From Bacteroidales bacterium (GTDB lineage Bacteria; Bacteroidota; Bacteroidia; Bacteroidales; UBA932), in contig JAGBHM010000014.1 of assembly GCA_017935505.1 (NCBI GenBank), forward strand, positions 310,001 through 374,000: DNA of 64,000 nt. The letters run 5' to 3'. Positions 26,368-34,827 of this stretch are shown here, one piece after another (position 1 is the stretch's first letter; the number at the start of each line of letters is the position of its first letter). A program made the position numbers and the translations under genes. The notes below the pieces were generated by a model. It was not told the origin of the DNA and ran no database searches. It saw only the letters and a list, made by a program, of their open reading frames with translations.

Positions 26368-26402
26368 AAGGTGTAATGTTGCACTAAAAAACGTAAAAAG
26401 AG

Positions 26403-26771
26403 ATGGATTTAATTAAAATTGCAGAACAAGCGTTCGCAGGTGAGGCAAAAAACTTCCCTGAATTCAGAGCAGGTGATACAATCACTGTTACTTACAAAAT
26501 TAAAGAGGGTGACAAAGAGAGATTGCAGAAATTCCGTGGCGTAGTTATCCAAATCAAAGGAGCTGGCGTTGCAAGAACATTCACCATCAGAAAAGTTTCA
26601 AATGGTGTAGGTGTTGAGAGAATTTTCCCATTTGCATCTCCGTTCATTGAGTCAATTGAATTTAACAAAGCTGGTAAAGTTCGTAGAGCAAGAATTTTCT
26701 ACCTTAGAAATCTAACTGGTAAGAAAGCTCGTATCAAAGAGAGAACTTTCGTAGCTAAAAAAGCTGAGTAA
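26403..26771 (+). CDS. rplS: 50S ribosomal protein L19
   Basis: 122 residues; L19 sits at the 30S-50S interface. Conserved order: FRAGDTITVTYKIKEGDKER, LQKFRGVVIQIKG, TFTIRKVSNGVGVERIFP, and FIESIEFNKAGKVRRARIFYLRNLTGKKARIKE (quoted in parts: IEFNKAG, VRRARIFYLR, GKKARIKE). Full length, strongly biased codons. Expressed from its own consensus promoter with a structured leader; the stop overlaps a small palindrome (26761-26778), and tRNA-Arg follows 14 bases later, probably on the same transcript. Confidence 0.97.
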   Translation: MDLIKIAEQAFAGEAKNFPEFRAGDTITVTYKIKEGDKERLQKFRGVVIQIKGAGVARTFTIRKVSNGVGVERIFPFASPFIESIEFNKAGKVRRARIFYLRNLTGKKARIKERTFVAKKAE

Positions 26772-26785
26772 TCAGCTTACATATC

Positions 26786-26859
26786 GGCCCCGTAGCTCAA
26801 CTGAATAGAGCATTTGACTACGGATCAAAAGGTTACAGGTTTGAATCCTGTCGGGGTCA
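26786..26859 (+). tRNA. tRNA-Arg (anticodon ACG)
   Basis: 74 bases that fold into a complete cloverleaf: acceptor GGCCCCG with CGGGGTC, D stem GCTC/GAGC, anticodon stem TTTGA/TCAAA with loop CTACGGA (anticodon ACG), T stem ACAGG/CCTGT with loop TTTGAAT. Discriminator A; CCA is not encoded. The ACG anticodon is read as inosine after TadA editing. Confidence 0.96.
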
Positions 26860-26863
26860 CGAA

Positions 26864-26893
26864 GCCCTCTGCAGAAATGCAGGGGGCTTTTTT
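26864..26893 (+). terminator. Terminator after rplS and tRNA-Arg
   Basis: Ten-base-pair stem (26864-26873 with 26878-26887, one wobble), a four-base loop and six T. It starts five bases after the tRNA. Confidence 0.85.
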
Positions 26894-26949
26894 ATTGCAT
26901 ACAGGACGGAAGTTTGTTCTCAGGCAAAGGCAGGAATGTTATTAAACAT

Positions 26950-26987
26950 AGGCCGCAAAGTGATGTTTCACACTCTGCGGCCTTTTT
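26950..26987. terminator. Hairpin between tRNA-Arg terminator and ROK gene
   Basis: Long inverted repeat (AGGCCGCAAAGTG, 26950-26962, with CACTCTGCGGCCT, 26971-26983) followed by a plus-strand T-run. It lies 35 bases past the ROK-kinase stop, so it may terminate that gene from the minus strand and act as backup terminator on the plus strand. Confidence 0.6.
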
Positions 26988-27022
26988 GTTATTATTTTGG
27001 TCTGCTCTGTTTGCTCAGAAAG

Positions 27023-27973
27023 TTACCAGGCAAGGGCAGATGCTCCCAAAATTGCAGCATCACTCTCTTTGAGAGCCGACGGAATAAGTTCCACTTTCCC
27101 TTTCCAGATTGAGATGAGGTTTGCCTCCATCTCCTCTTTTGCAGGCTTGAATATAAATTCTCCTGCGCGTGCAAGACCTCCGAAGAGAACAATCGCCTGA
27201 GGGGCGCTGAAAGCCACAAAATCGGCAAATGAGCGGCCGAGCATCCTTCCGGTGTAGTCGAATATCTCAAGGGCAAGTTTGTCGCCTTTTACGGCAGCTT
27301 CGTACACCTCTTTTGAAGAGATATTCTCAACCTCTCTCAAGAGGCTCGGCTCAGAGCTCTTCTCGAGCCACTCCTTAGCTGTTCTGGCAACACCTATTGC
27401 CGAAGCATATGCCTCAAGACAACCGCTTTTGCCACATCCGCAAGAGCGTCCGTTCTCCCTTACGGCGCATGTGTGGCCAAGTTCTCCAGCAAAACCGTCG
27501 TGGCCATAAACAACATCACCATTAATGACAATTCCGCTGCCCACACCGGTGCCGAGGGTAATCATAATGAAGTTTTTCATTCCCTTTGCCGCACCGTATG
27601 TCATTTCACCAACTGCAGCTGCATTTGCATCATTTGTAACAGTTACAGCAATGCCGAGCTCCCTCGAAACTGTCTCTGCCAAAGGAACGGTCCTTCCCTT
27701 TCCCCACTCAAGGTTTGCAGCATCCTCTATTGTGCCGGTATAGTAGTTTCCATTTGGAGCACCTATACCAATTCCCTGGATATTCTCCAGACCAACCTCA
27801 GATGCAAGCTCCCTTATTGTGTTGCACAATGCACTCATAAAGACAAGTGCCTCATTTGCACCATATTTGCTATTTATAACTGTCTGTTTTATGATATTGC
27901 CTTTACGGTCTACAACTCCTATTTTTGTAGTTTGTCCTCCAATATCAACACCTACAACAAAATTCTTTTCCAT
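27023..27973 (-). CDS. ROK-family sugar kinase (glucokinase-like)
   Basis: 316 residues. N-terminal phosphate-binding motif GVDIGGQTTKIGVVD, a second one at MITLGTGVGSGIVING, the sugar-binding GELGHT His/Glu and the zinc motif CGCGKSGCLEAYAS. No helix-turn-helix, so a kinase rather than a ROK repressor. It phosphorylates glucose or a related hexose. Encoded 17 bases after a FucP-like transporter in the same unit, which fits uptake followed by phosphorylation. The exact sugar is unknown; glucose is the likeliest. Confidence 0.88.
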   Translation of the reverse strand: MEKNFVVGVDIGGQTTKIGVVDRKGNIIKQTVINSKYGANEALVFMSALCNTIRELASEVGLENIQGIGIGAPNGNYYTGTIEDAANLEWGKGRTVPLAETVSRELGIAVTVTNDANAAAVGEMTYGAAKGMKNFIMITLGTGVGSGIVINGDVVYGHDGFAGELGHTCAVRENGRSCGCGKSGCLEAYASAIGVARTAKEWLEKSSEPSLLREVENISSKEVYEAAVKGDKLALEIFDYTGRMLGRSFADFVAFSAPQAIVLFGGLARAGEFIFKPAKEEMEANLISIWKGKVELIPSALKESDAAILGASALAW

Positions 27974-27990
27974 TATACTATTATATTAAA

Positions 27991-29292
27991 TTATTCAACC
28001 GGGATATTTTTGTTCACATTTTTCGAGCCTACCAATGCGTAGAAGAGGAAGTAGAGCATTCCTGCAAAGATGAGCCAGAAACTGCTTATAAAGCTTGTCA
28101 TATCGGCAATCCAGCCCTGAATTGCAGGCAGAATACCACCACCGCAGACCATCATCATGAAGATGCCTGAAGCTGCGGCTGTATATTTTCCAAGGCCCTC
28201 CACTGCAAGGTTGAAGATGCCGCCCCACATTACAGATGTACACAATCCGCAAAGTACAAAGAACATGATGCTTATAGGAACCTGCACATATCCGAATGAG
28301 ATGTCACTCTTGAATACAGGCATCATAACTTTTGCAGAGAGTGGTGAGAGTATGGCAACAAGTACAAATACAAGTCCCAGAACAGATACTGCGGAGAGCA
28401 TTTTCCTGCTTGAGACTTTAGCTGCTACTGATCCACCGAGAAGACGGCCCACAAGCATCAGGAACCAGTAAGTTCCAACAATTGTTCCAGCCTCAGCAGT
28501 AGCAATGCCCAGTTCGTTTGTCATAAAGAGGTTGGCAATATTTGGAATACCAACTTCAACACCCACATAGATGAAGATTGCAACCACGCCCAAAATGAAG
28601 TGGCGGAAGTTCCATGCGCTGTATTTGTCTTTAACAGCAGACTCTTTTTTCTCTGCGATGTATGGCTCAGGAATCTGCATAGAGCCCAATACAATGAATG
28701 CCAGAGCAAAAATACCCATTGCAATAAAGAGTGCAGGGTTTGCGTCGGAAATGGATGCCTGGCTGATATCACCAATCAGGTAACCCACAAGAACCGGTAC
28801 AATTGTGGCACCGATAGAGTTGCACGAACCTCCAAACTGAATGAGCTGGTTACCTCTGTTTCCACCGCCGCCCAAAGTGTTGAGCATAGGGTTTACAACA
28901 GTATTGAGCATACACATTGAGAAGCCAGAAATAAGGGCACCTGCAAGGTATACAACAAATATTCCGGTATTGTTTGTAGCACCCGCCTCAGCATTTCCCA
29001 TAAGTCCTGAGAGGAAAGTTACTCCAACACCAACAAAACCCACTGCAATTGCTGCAAGGGCTGTCTTTTTATATCCGATCTTGCTCAAAAGCAGACCGGC
29101 AGGTATACCCATGAAGGCGTAGGCAATGAAATTGGCAAGGTTACCAAGCTGCGACACAAAGTTGCTCGCCGCAAACTGTGATTTGATGATCACGCCCATA
29201 GGGTTTTGCAAACCTGTCACAAATGCAATCATAAAGAACAGGGCAAACATCATTGCTATAGGCAACAGATAGCTCTTTTTATTATTTTCCAT
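27991..29292 (-). CDS. FucP-type MFS sugar:proton symporter
   Basis: 433 residues with about twelve membrane helices. The first helix FALFFMIAFVTGLQNPMGV and GIPAGLLLSKIGYKKTAL match the glucose/galactose/fucose permease (FucP/GluP) branch of the major facilitator family; SCNSIGATIVPVLVGYL and CGGGILPAIQGWIAD are further family segments. Inner membrane. It starts the unit that continues with the ROK kinase. Substrate probably glucose or galactose, inferred from the partner. Confidence 0.88.
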   Translation of the reverse strand: MENNKKSYLLPIAMMFALFFMIAFVTGLQNPMGVIIKSQFAASNFVSQLGNLANFIAYAFMGIPAGLLLSKIGYKKTALAAIAVGFVGVGVTFLSGLMGNAEAGATNNTGIFVVYLAGALISGFSMCMLNTVVNPMLNTLGGGGNRGNQLIQFGGSCNSIGATIVPVLVGYLIGDISQASISDANPALFIAMGIFALAFIVLGSMQIPEPYIAEKKESAVKDKYSAWNFRHFILGVVAIFIYVGVEVGIPNIANLFMTNELGIATAEAGTIVGTYWFLMLVGRLLGGSVAAKVSSRKMLSAVSVLGLVFVLVAILSPLSAKVMMPVFKSDISFGYVQVPISIMFFVLCGLCTSVMWGGIFNLAVEGLGKYTAAASGIFMMMVCGGGILPAIQGWIADMTSFISSFWLIFAGMLYFLFYALVGSKNVNKNIPVE

Positions 29293-29325
29293 AGTTTTAT
29301 TTATTTAAATTTATAATTTGTCAAA

Positions 29326-30819
29326 TTATAGGAGCGGACTCCACAGACGGGCTATGCTCTCCTTCACCTTGTCGGCTACTTCGCGTTTTGCCCATTTTCC
29401 TGCAGTAATCTGCCTGCAGCCTTGCAGATCCTTCAAAAAGCGTTTCTCCATTATTTGTGCGCACTCCTTATTATATATTGCGGCCATCACCTCAAAATTG
29501 TGCTCAAAGCTACGCATATCCATATTTGCAGAGCCAACAATGCTCATCTGGCCGTCGATACTTATCACTTTTGAATGGTTGAACCCCTTTTTGAAGAGGT
29601 ATATCTTTATTCCGGCCTCCAGCAGCTCGCTTATATAGGACATCGTGCTCCAGTGGGCAATTTTTGTATCAGACTTTTCCGGAAGCATTATCCTCACATC
29701 AACCTCGCCGAGGGCCGCTATCTTGAGTGCGTTGAGTATGCTCTCACAAGGGGTGAAATATGGAGTCACTATATAAATATGTTTTTTGGCAGCGGTTATA
29801 GCACTGAAATAGCACTGCATTATGCTTGCCCAGAAACTGTCGGGACCACTTGAAATTATTTGGGAATAGAGATGTTTTCCCTCTATGCGGGCCTGGCTGC
29901 CCTGTATATCCAGCGGCGGATAGTATTTTTTCTTGAATCTGATTCTTCTCTTTGTGCCTCCGCTCTTTATAAAGTGGCGGTCCATGAGGAAGCAGACCTG
30001 CAGCGAGTAGACCGATTCGCCTTTGATCTTTACATGGGTGTCGTGCCACTCACCAATTGATGTACCGTAGTAGTAGCGGTCTGCAATGTTCACACCGCCA
30101 AGGAAACCGGTTTTTCCGTCGATTACAAGAATTTTACGGTGATTGCGGTAGTTTATCATTGCCTTGAGCGAGAACCTCACAGGAGAGAAGACAAGCACCT
30201 CTATGCCAGCCTGCTCAAGTTCCTCCCTGAAACTCTTCTTGAGAGAGATACTGCCCACACCATCATATATAAGGCGTACTTCAACACCAGATCGGGCCTT
30301 CTTTATGAGCAGATTCTTGAAACGCTCTCCGGTTTTGTCATCAACAATTATATATGATTGCAGATGTATGTGGTGTACAGCCTTCTCAATTTCGCTATAC
30401 ATGGCATCAAGCGCCTCTTTGCCGGTAAAATAGAAATCAATGCTGTCGTTGTCCTCAATAATGGTGTGGCTGTTTTTCAGATTCTGGTATATGAGTTTGC
30501 GGAACGGTGCAAGTTCCTCTCCAAGCAGCTCCGGATTGCGCCTGAGCAGCTCCATCTGATTATTACTTGCTTCGCGACGTAACTTGTAGTCTGCCAATCC
30601 CTTACGGCTATAAATCTTCTTCTTCCTGAAGTTCTGGCCAAAGAGCAGGTAACAGATCACTCCAAAGTAGGGGAGAAGCATAAGCACAACCACCCATGAG
30701 AGAGTCTTCACAGGGTTCTGCTTGCGTAGTATCATAGTTGTGGAGATAAAAATGGCAAGTACCATATTCATGACATACAGTACCAACGAAACAATTTGCC
30801 ATATATTACTCTGCCACAC
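29326..30819 (-). CDS. cls: Cardiolipin synthase (phospholipase D family)
   Basis: 497 residues. Two N-terminal membrane helices (residues about 8-25 and 38-58), then two PLD catalytic motifs: NHRKILVIDGKTGFLGG and FNHSKVISIDGQMSIVGSANMD (quoted as FNHSKVISIDG and GSANMD). Joins two phosphatidylglycerols to cardiolipin at the inner membrane. Length and layout are standard for ClsA-type enzymes. The gene follows the PurL-like gene by three bases in the same direction, so the two are co-transcribed. Confidence 0.93.
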   Translation of the reverse strand: MWQSNIWQIVSLVLYVMNMVLAIFISTTMILRKQNPVKTLSWVVVLMLLPYFGVICYLLFGQNFRKKKIYSRKGLADYKLRREASNNQMELLRRNPELLGEELAPFRKLIYQNLKNSHTIIEDNDSIDFYFTGKEALDAMYSEIEKAVHHIHLQSYIIVDDKTGERFKNLLIKKARSGVEVRLIYDGVGSISLKKSFREELEQAGIEVLVFSPVRFSLKAMINYRNHRKILVIDGKTGFLGGVNIADRYYYGTSIGEWHDTHVKIKGESVYSLQVCFLMDRHFIKSGGTKRRIRFKKKYYPPLDIQGSQARIEGKHLYSQIISSGPDSFWASIMQCYFSAITAAKKHIYIVTPYFTPCESILNALKIAALGEVDVRIMLPEKSDTKIAHWSTMSYISELLEAGIKIYLFKKGFNHSKVISIDGQMSIVGSANMDMRSFEHNFEVMAAIYNKECAQIMEKRFLKDLQGCRQITAGKWAKREVADKVKESIARLWSPLL

Positions 30820-30822
30820 TAT

Positions 30823-31581
30823 CTATTCTATAAATTCATCTATCTGACCAAAAGAGAGTTCATCAAGTCTGAGTTCGCCTTTTGTAACGTGACCCAGCAG
30901 GGTTACCGGAATACTGTTATTAAACAGAAAATCAACAAAATCGTTTTCCTGGGCATCATTAACAGTTACAATTGCAATATACTTGCTTTGTCCAAAAAGG
31001 AACTCCTTGTCTTCAATTTCAGCATCACCTGTAATGTCAAATCCGAGTCTGTTTGGGGCACAAGACTCAAGCAAAGAGAGGAACAGTCCGTTTGAAGAGA
31101 TATAGTGGGCACTTGTAACCATATCATTCTCAATAGCTTTTACAAGCACATTCAAACTTTCCTGACATACAGCCTCATCCTCTTCAATGCTGCCTACAAG
31201 ATATATGGTGTCACCTTTGCAGTCGAAAGACATAGGGGTAACATACTTCTTGCTCATGAACTGGCCAAGGGCATTGATTCTGCGGTCGTCTGAATTCTTG
31301 GTAGTAAGATATCTGGCACCTGTACATGCCAGTTTCGACAAAGCCTCATTATTTGCCTTGGTAACGGCAATGGTAGCATCATATCTGTCGAGCGACGGAG
31401 ACTCGGCCTTACTTACGGCCAATGTAAAGACCCCTTTGGCAACTCTCTCCACATCTGCGTCATAAGGATTGTTTATATATTTTTGCAAACTCTTCTGAAA
31501 ATTTGGATCTTCAGAAAGGAGGGCACTAATTTCGGTCAGGTCGTCTAGTCGGGCAATTTGTTGTTCGTAAATCTCTACCAT
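30823..31581 (-). CDS. Stand-alone PurL/AIR-synthase C-terminal-like protein
   Basis: 252 residues. The second half resembles the C-terminal domain of formylglycinamidine ribonucleotide synthase (PurL): GDTIYLVGSIEEDE, then SAHYISSNGLFLSLLES in place of PurL's SAHDVSDGGL, LGFDITGDAEI, EFLFGQSKYIAIVTV and PVTLLGHVTKGELRL. The first half lacks the ATP-binding N-domain, and the two Asp residues of the DVSDGG motif are gone, so it is unlikely to be an active synthase. It could be a regulatory or structural partner in purine metabolism. Starts a unit with cls. The homology is fairly clear, the role is not. Confidence 0.65.
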   Translation of the reverse strand: MVEIYEQQIARLDDLTEISALLSEDPNFQKSLQKYINNPYDADVERVAKGVFTLAVSKAESPSLDRYDATIAVTKANNEALSKLACTGARYLTTKNSDDRRINALGQFMSKKYVTPMSFDCKGDTIYLVGSIEEDEAVCQESLNVLVKAIENDMVTSAHYISSNGLFLSLLESCAPNRLGFDITGDAEIEDKEFLFGQSKYIAIVTVNDAQENDFVDFLFNNSIPVTLLGHVTKGELRLDELSFGQIDEFIE

Positions 31582-31666
31582 AATAAGACTTTTATAAAGT
31601 TTTAAATATTCTACGAAGATATAAAAAATAAATATAAAATATAACCCAAAAAATTGATAAAAAGAT

Positions 31667-31697
31667 TTTGCGTTTTAATAAAAACAAATTATCTTTG
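31667..31697 (+). promoter_or_regulatory. Bacteroidota-type promoter of tRNA-Leu
   Basis: TTTG at 31667-31670, a 19-base spacer and TATCTTTG at 31690-31697, an exact consensus, ending ten bases before the tRNA. Confidence 0.85.
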
Positions 31698-31707
31698 CAT
31701 CCGCTAA

Positions 31708-31794
31708 GCCCAGATGGTGAAATTGGTAGACACGCCACTTTGAGGGGGTGGTGCCGGTATCGGTGTGCAAGTTCGAGTCTTGTTCTGGGCACCA
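31708..31794 (+). tRNA. tRNA-Leu (anticodon GAG)
   Basis: 87 bases including an encoded CCA. Acceptor GCCCAGA with TCTGGGC, anticodon stem CCACT/GGTGG with loop TTGAGGG (anticodon GAG), the long variable arm (TGCCGGTATCGGTG) that marks a class II tRNA, and a T arm with GTTCGAGTC. Confidence 0.96.
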
Positions 31795-31800
31795 AAGCAA

Positions 31801-31848
31801 AAAAGTCTTCAACTGATTGATAATCAACGGTTGAAGACTTTTTGTTTT
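31801..31848. terminator. Terminator of tRNA-Leu, possibly bidirectional
   Basis: Arms 31801-31813 and 31830-31842 pair as AAGTCTTCAAC/GTTGAAGACTT with T-runs on both strands. It serves the tRNA and, from the other side, the fimbrial operon ending at 31882. Confidence 0.8.
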
Positions 31849-31881
31849 ATATCGTTTCTGAATTGCTACGATCCCCGTATG

Positions 31882-34815
31882 CTAATTTTCTACGCAGCGG
31901 ATATAAGCGGCATCAGTACTTTTATTGCCATCTCTATCACTTTGGCCAATTGGATTTGAACCGTAAGTTTGAAGCAGCATAGAGTGGAAATTTATGTCAT
32001 GGGCATAGCCATTGCTCTGGTAACCCTCAAAGTCTATTGCTGGATAAAACATCACATCATACCAGTATACAGCGCCTTTTCTCAGCCATATATCATAATA
32101 CATTGGCAGTGCTTTTGCTTTGGCCTCTGGCATCTCCTTAGGCCTTTGAGCATATTTCAGATGGCTGTATTTATCAATGGTACCATAATCGGAGGTATAT
32201 GCATTATCATTCACTTTCCTATGGCCATTTCCTGTAGAACCAATAGGGAAGAAGATGTGGTTGCCCTCGCGGTTCTCATCCCAGACAAACATTCCCTGCA
32301 TACCGCGTTGTTGTCCCTCTTGATAATAGCAATAAGCCTCTGTGGTTGTGGTCATAGTCTCTGTGCACTCATCTCCATACATTACTCCATAGCGGCGGTG
32401 CAATGTCTCCAATGCCTTCCATTGAGCATATGTAGCCGGTTTGATGCTATGATTAGTGGTAAATACCATTCTGTCGTCAATGAAACCAGCAGTATTATAA
32501 TACATCCCTTCAAATGTGTGTTGCTCGATAGTGCCATCTCCTTTAGTCATGTCAAAAGTTTTTCCCCAGCAATTCTGATCGAATCCATACCCCTCTTTAT
32601 GGTTATTTTCCACTAATATGCCCCACCAAGGATTTCCGAATTTGAACATGGAACCCTCCATTAACGGGTTTTTAGCCAGTGTATTCTGGGCATGTACATT
32701 ACGGTTCTGCCATTCGGTTCCGGCCAAATTTACAGTTCCAAGGCCTTGGCTTACAAAAATATAGTGTACGCAATGGTTGTTGTGGTATGTAATTTTAATT
32801 ACACCGCACCTTACACTTCCTGTTGTATTTGCATTTTTAGGACGGTAATCGAAACGTATTTCAGAGCCCGTTCCGCCTGTGATATCTTTTGTGCCCCAAT
32901 CACCGGAATTTGTAGTGGCAATCTGAACCCAATCGCTGCCCTCTTCGATATGCGCAGTCCAAGGTCCGTCTGAAAGTATGGCCTCAAAACTTTCATGAAC
33001 CATCTCTCCACTTATAGGATCTGTATCCGGCAGAGGCAGTTCCATAAGTCTGATGTTGAATTTTGAGGTATTGTTGGCCGAGCGCCATACGCCTGCAGGA
33101 TTTACCAGACGTTTCACCTGTATAACCTCAATATCCTGAGGGACAGTTTGCCCGTTCAATACAACCTCAAACTTTACTTTTGCCTTGCGCTGGTAGCTTA
33201 CATACGGGTTGTGTCCTGTAAGCGAACTTGCAAGAATCAAAGGCCTTGTATAAACAGGCACTGTATATTGGCAGTTATCTGTTTCAACTTTGATCGGTTT
33301 TATACCCGAGACATAAGAAGATCCACTGACATCCCATTTTTCTCGGTCGGATTCAGAGAGAGAGACAGTACCTTTCATGTTTTTGAATGAAAGGAAACCA
33401 TCTTCAAGTCCTGTATGGTTACTGTTGCTATAATATTTGTGCTCAGGATATCCCCAAGGATTTTCAATAATTGTTGCCTTGATGGTTGTGTTTTCATTTA
33501 CTGCAGCACCACGCACCACAACAGGAATATTGAGTACCTCATTGTAACCGTATGATATATACAAAGGTGTAGGAACGCTCAATGTAGGATTCTCCGGTGT
33601 ATAATCAATGTGCCAGTCGGGGTTGTTTGCGTCGTTTTTGAAGCGTAGGGTGAGTTTGTAGTGGTTGTTGCGCTCTGCGTTGCAGTCGCGTACTACATCT
33701 CTACCGAGCATGAAACGGTAGGTTATATTGCCTTGTGAGGCATTTTCTGCCGATTTGTTTACATAGTAGCCTTTTACCTCTATATAGCTGCCGTAAGGCA
33801 CGCCGTCTTTGTAATCAGGGTCGGAAGTGTTGCTGCCGTTAGGGTGAGTTACTGCTCCGGCACCGGTTTCGTCCTGGAATTTTCCTTTATCGGCAGATGT
33901 GTAGCCCTGCATGTTCTCAAAGAAGAAGAGGGCATTGGCGGTTTCTGAGTGGTCACTGCCATGTTTAGGGTTACCCTTTGTTACGGTGAGACCAACTGTT
34001 GTTCCGGTTCCGGTTGCACCGTTGGTGTAGCTTATCTTTTCACCAGCGGAGTTCAACTGATCTTTGGCTGTAGGTTTGTTCTCTTTACCAAGGTAACAGG
34101 TTTTTGGAATATCCTTTATTTGTGCAGAATGGATATATATATAGATGTTCTCTTTCAGGTTTGAACCGTCGTAGGCTACTGTAACTTTTGAAGCGGCACG
34201 TTTCACCCATGCATGCAGGCTCACTGCCTGGGCATTTATTGTAATTTCAGGGGCTGAAGTTCCCACTGTGGCTTTGTTTGCTTCGGTGTCGAAGAATCCG
34301 AACATTGCGTTGTTGGAGGCAATGTCGCTTGCATTCCAAGTTAGCTGAATTGCCCTCAGAGCCTCTTCTGAAGCGGTTTCTGCCTCTGTGAGCACACGAT
34401 TCATATTTACCACAGCATACATGCGGTATTTGCCGTATGGTACATTTGGAATCGATATTGTGGATGTTTTGCATGTTTTTTCTTCAGCAAAACCGTTGGT
34501 GCCTTGAGGAAGGGAGTTTGGATAATCGGCCTCAGAGGTTGTGAAGTCACTGCTTGTGTAGTGTGTGCAGCTGTGCAGGGTGCCATCGGCCTCATCGGCC
34601 TTATATATTACAATGCTCAAATCGTTGATATGCTTGATTGCATCACCTGCAGTACGGGTTGTAAGGGGATCGCTCAGCGGGCGGAAGGCAATATCTACCG
34701 AGAGGGTACTCTCTCCTTTGCCCACAGCAGGCTCCTCCATATCTTCGTTTACGCACGAAAACAGGGCTGTTGAAAAGCAGAAACACAATAATATTTGCAG
34801 CAGATACCTTTTCAT
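31882..34815 (-). CDS. DUF4906-type fimbrial tip/adhesin lipoprotein
   Basis: 977 residues, last gene of the fimbrial operon. Lipoprotein signal with lipobox LFSC. Residues about 35-300 resemble fimbrillin N-domains (IAFRPLSDPLTTRTAGDAIKHINDLSIVIYK, quoted as LTTRTAGD and INDLSIVIYK; SLHAWVKRAASKVTVAYDG), with an Arg in LTTRTA that could be a maturation-protease site as in type V pilins. The middle holds Ig-like beta repeats with DUF4906-style text; the last 280 residues (GTEWQNRNVHAQNT onward, CWGKTFDMTKGDG, GMFVWDENREGNHIFFP) resemble a C-type-lectin/FISUMP-like surface module. Size and last place in the operon suggest the fimbrial tip adhesin. The ligand is unknown. Confidence 0.75.
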   Translation of the reverse strand: MKRYLLQILLCFCFSTALFSCVNEDMEEPAVGKGESTLSVDIAFRPLSDPLTTRTAGDAIKHINDLSIVIYKADEADGTLHSCTHYTSSDFTTSEADYPNSLPQGTNGFAEEKTCKTSTISIPNVPYGKYRMYAVVNMNRVLTEAETASEEALRAIQLTWNASDIASNNAMFGFFDTEANKATVGTSAPEITINAQAVSLHAWVKRAASKVTVAYDGSNLKENIYIYIHSAQIKDIPKTCYLGKENKPTAKDQLNSAGEKISYTNGATGTGTTVGLTVTKGNPKHGSDHSETANALFFFENMQGYTSADKGKFQDETGAGAVTHPNGSNTSDPDYKDGVPYGSYIEVKGYYVNKSAENASQGNITYRFMLGRDVVRDCNAERNNHYKLTLRFKNDANNPDWHIDYTPENPTLSVPTPLYISYGYNEVLNIPVVVRGAAVNENTTIKATIIENPWGYPEHKYYSNSNHTGLEDGFLSFKNMKGTVSLSESDREKWDVSGSSYVSGIKPIKVETDNCQYTVPVYTRPLILASSLTGHNPYVSYQRKAKVKFEVVLNGQTVPQDIEVIQVKRLVNPAGVWRSANNTSKFNIRLMELPLPDTDPISGEMVHESFEAILSDGPWTAHIEEGSDWVQIATTNSGDWGTKDITGGTGSEIRFDYRPKNANTTGSVRCGVIKITYHNNHCVHYIFVSQGLGTVNLAGTEWQNRNVHAQNTLAKNPLMEGSMFKFGNPWWGILVENNHKEGYGFDQNCWGKTFDMTKGDGTIEQHTFEGMYYNTAGFIDDRMVFTTNHSIKPATYAQWKALETLHRRYGVMYGDECTETMTTTTEAYCYYQEGQQRGMQGMFVWDENREGNHIFFPIGSTGNGHRKVNDNAYTSDYGTIDKYSHLKYAQRPKEMPEAKAKALPMYYDIWLRKGAVYWYDVMFYPAIDFEGYQSNGYAHDINFHSMLLQTYGSNPIGQSDRDGNKSTDAAYIRCVEN

Positions 34816-34827
34816 TCTTCTTCCTTG

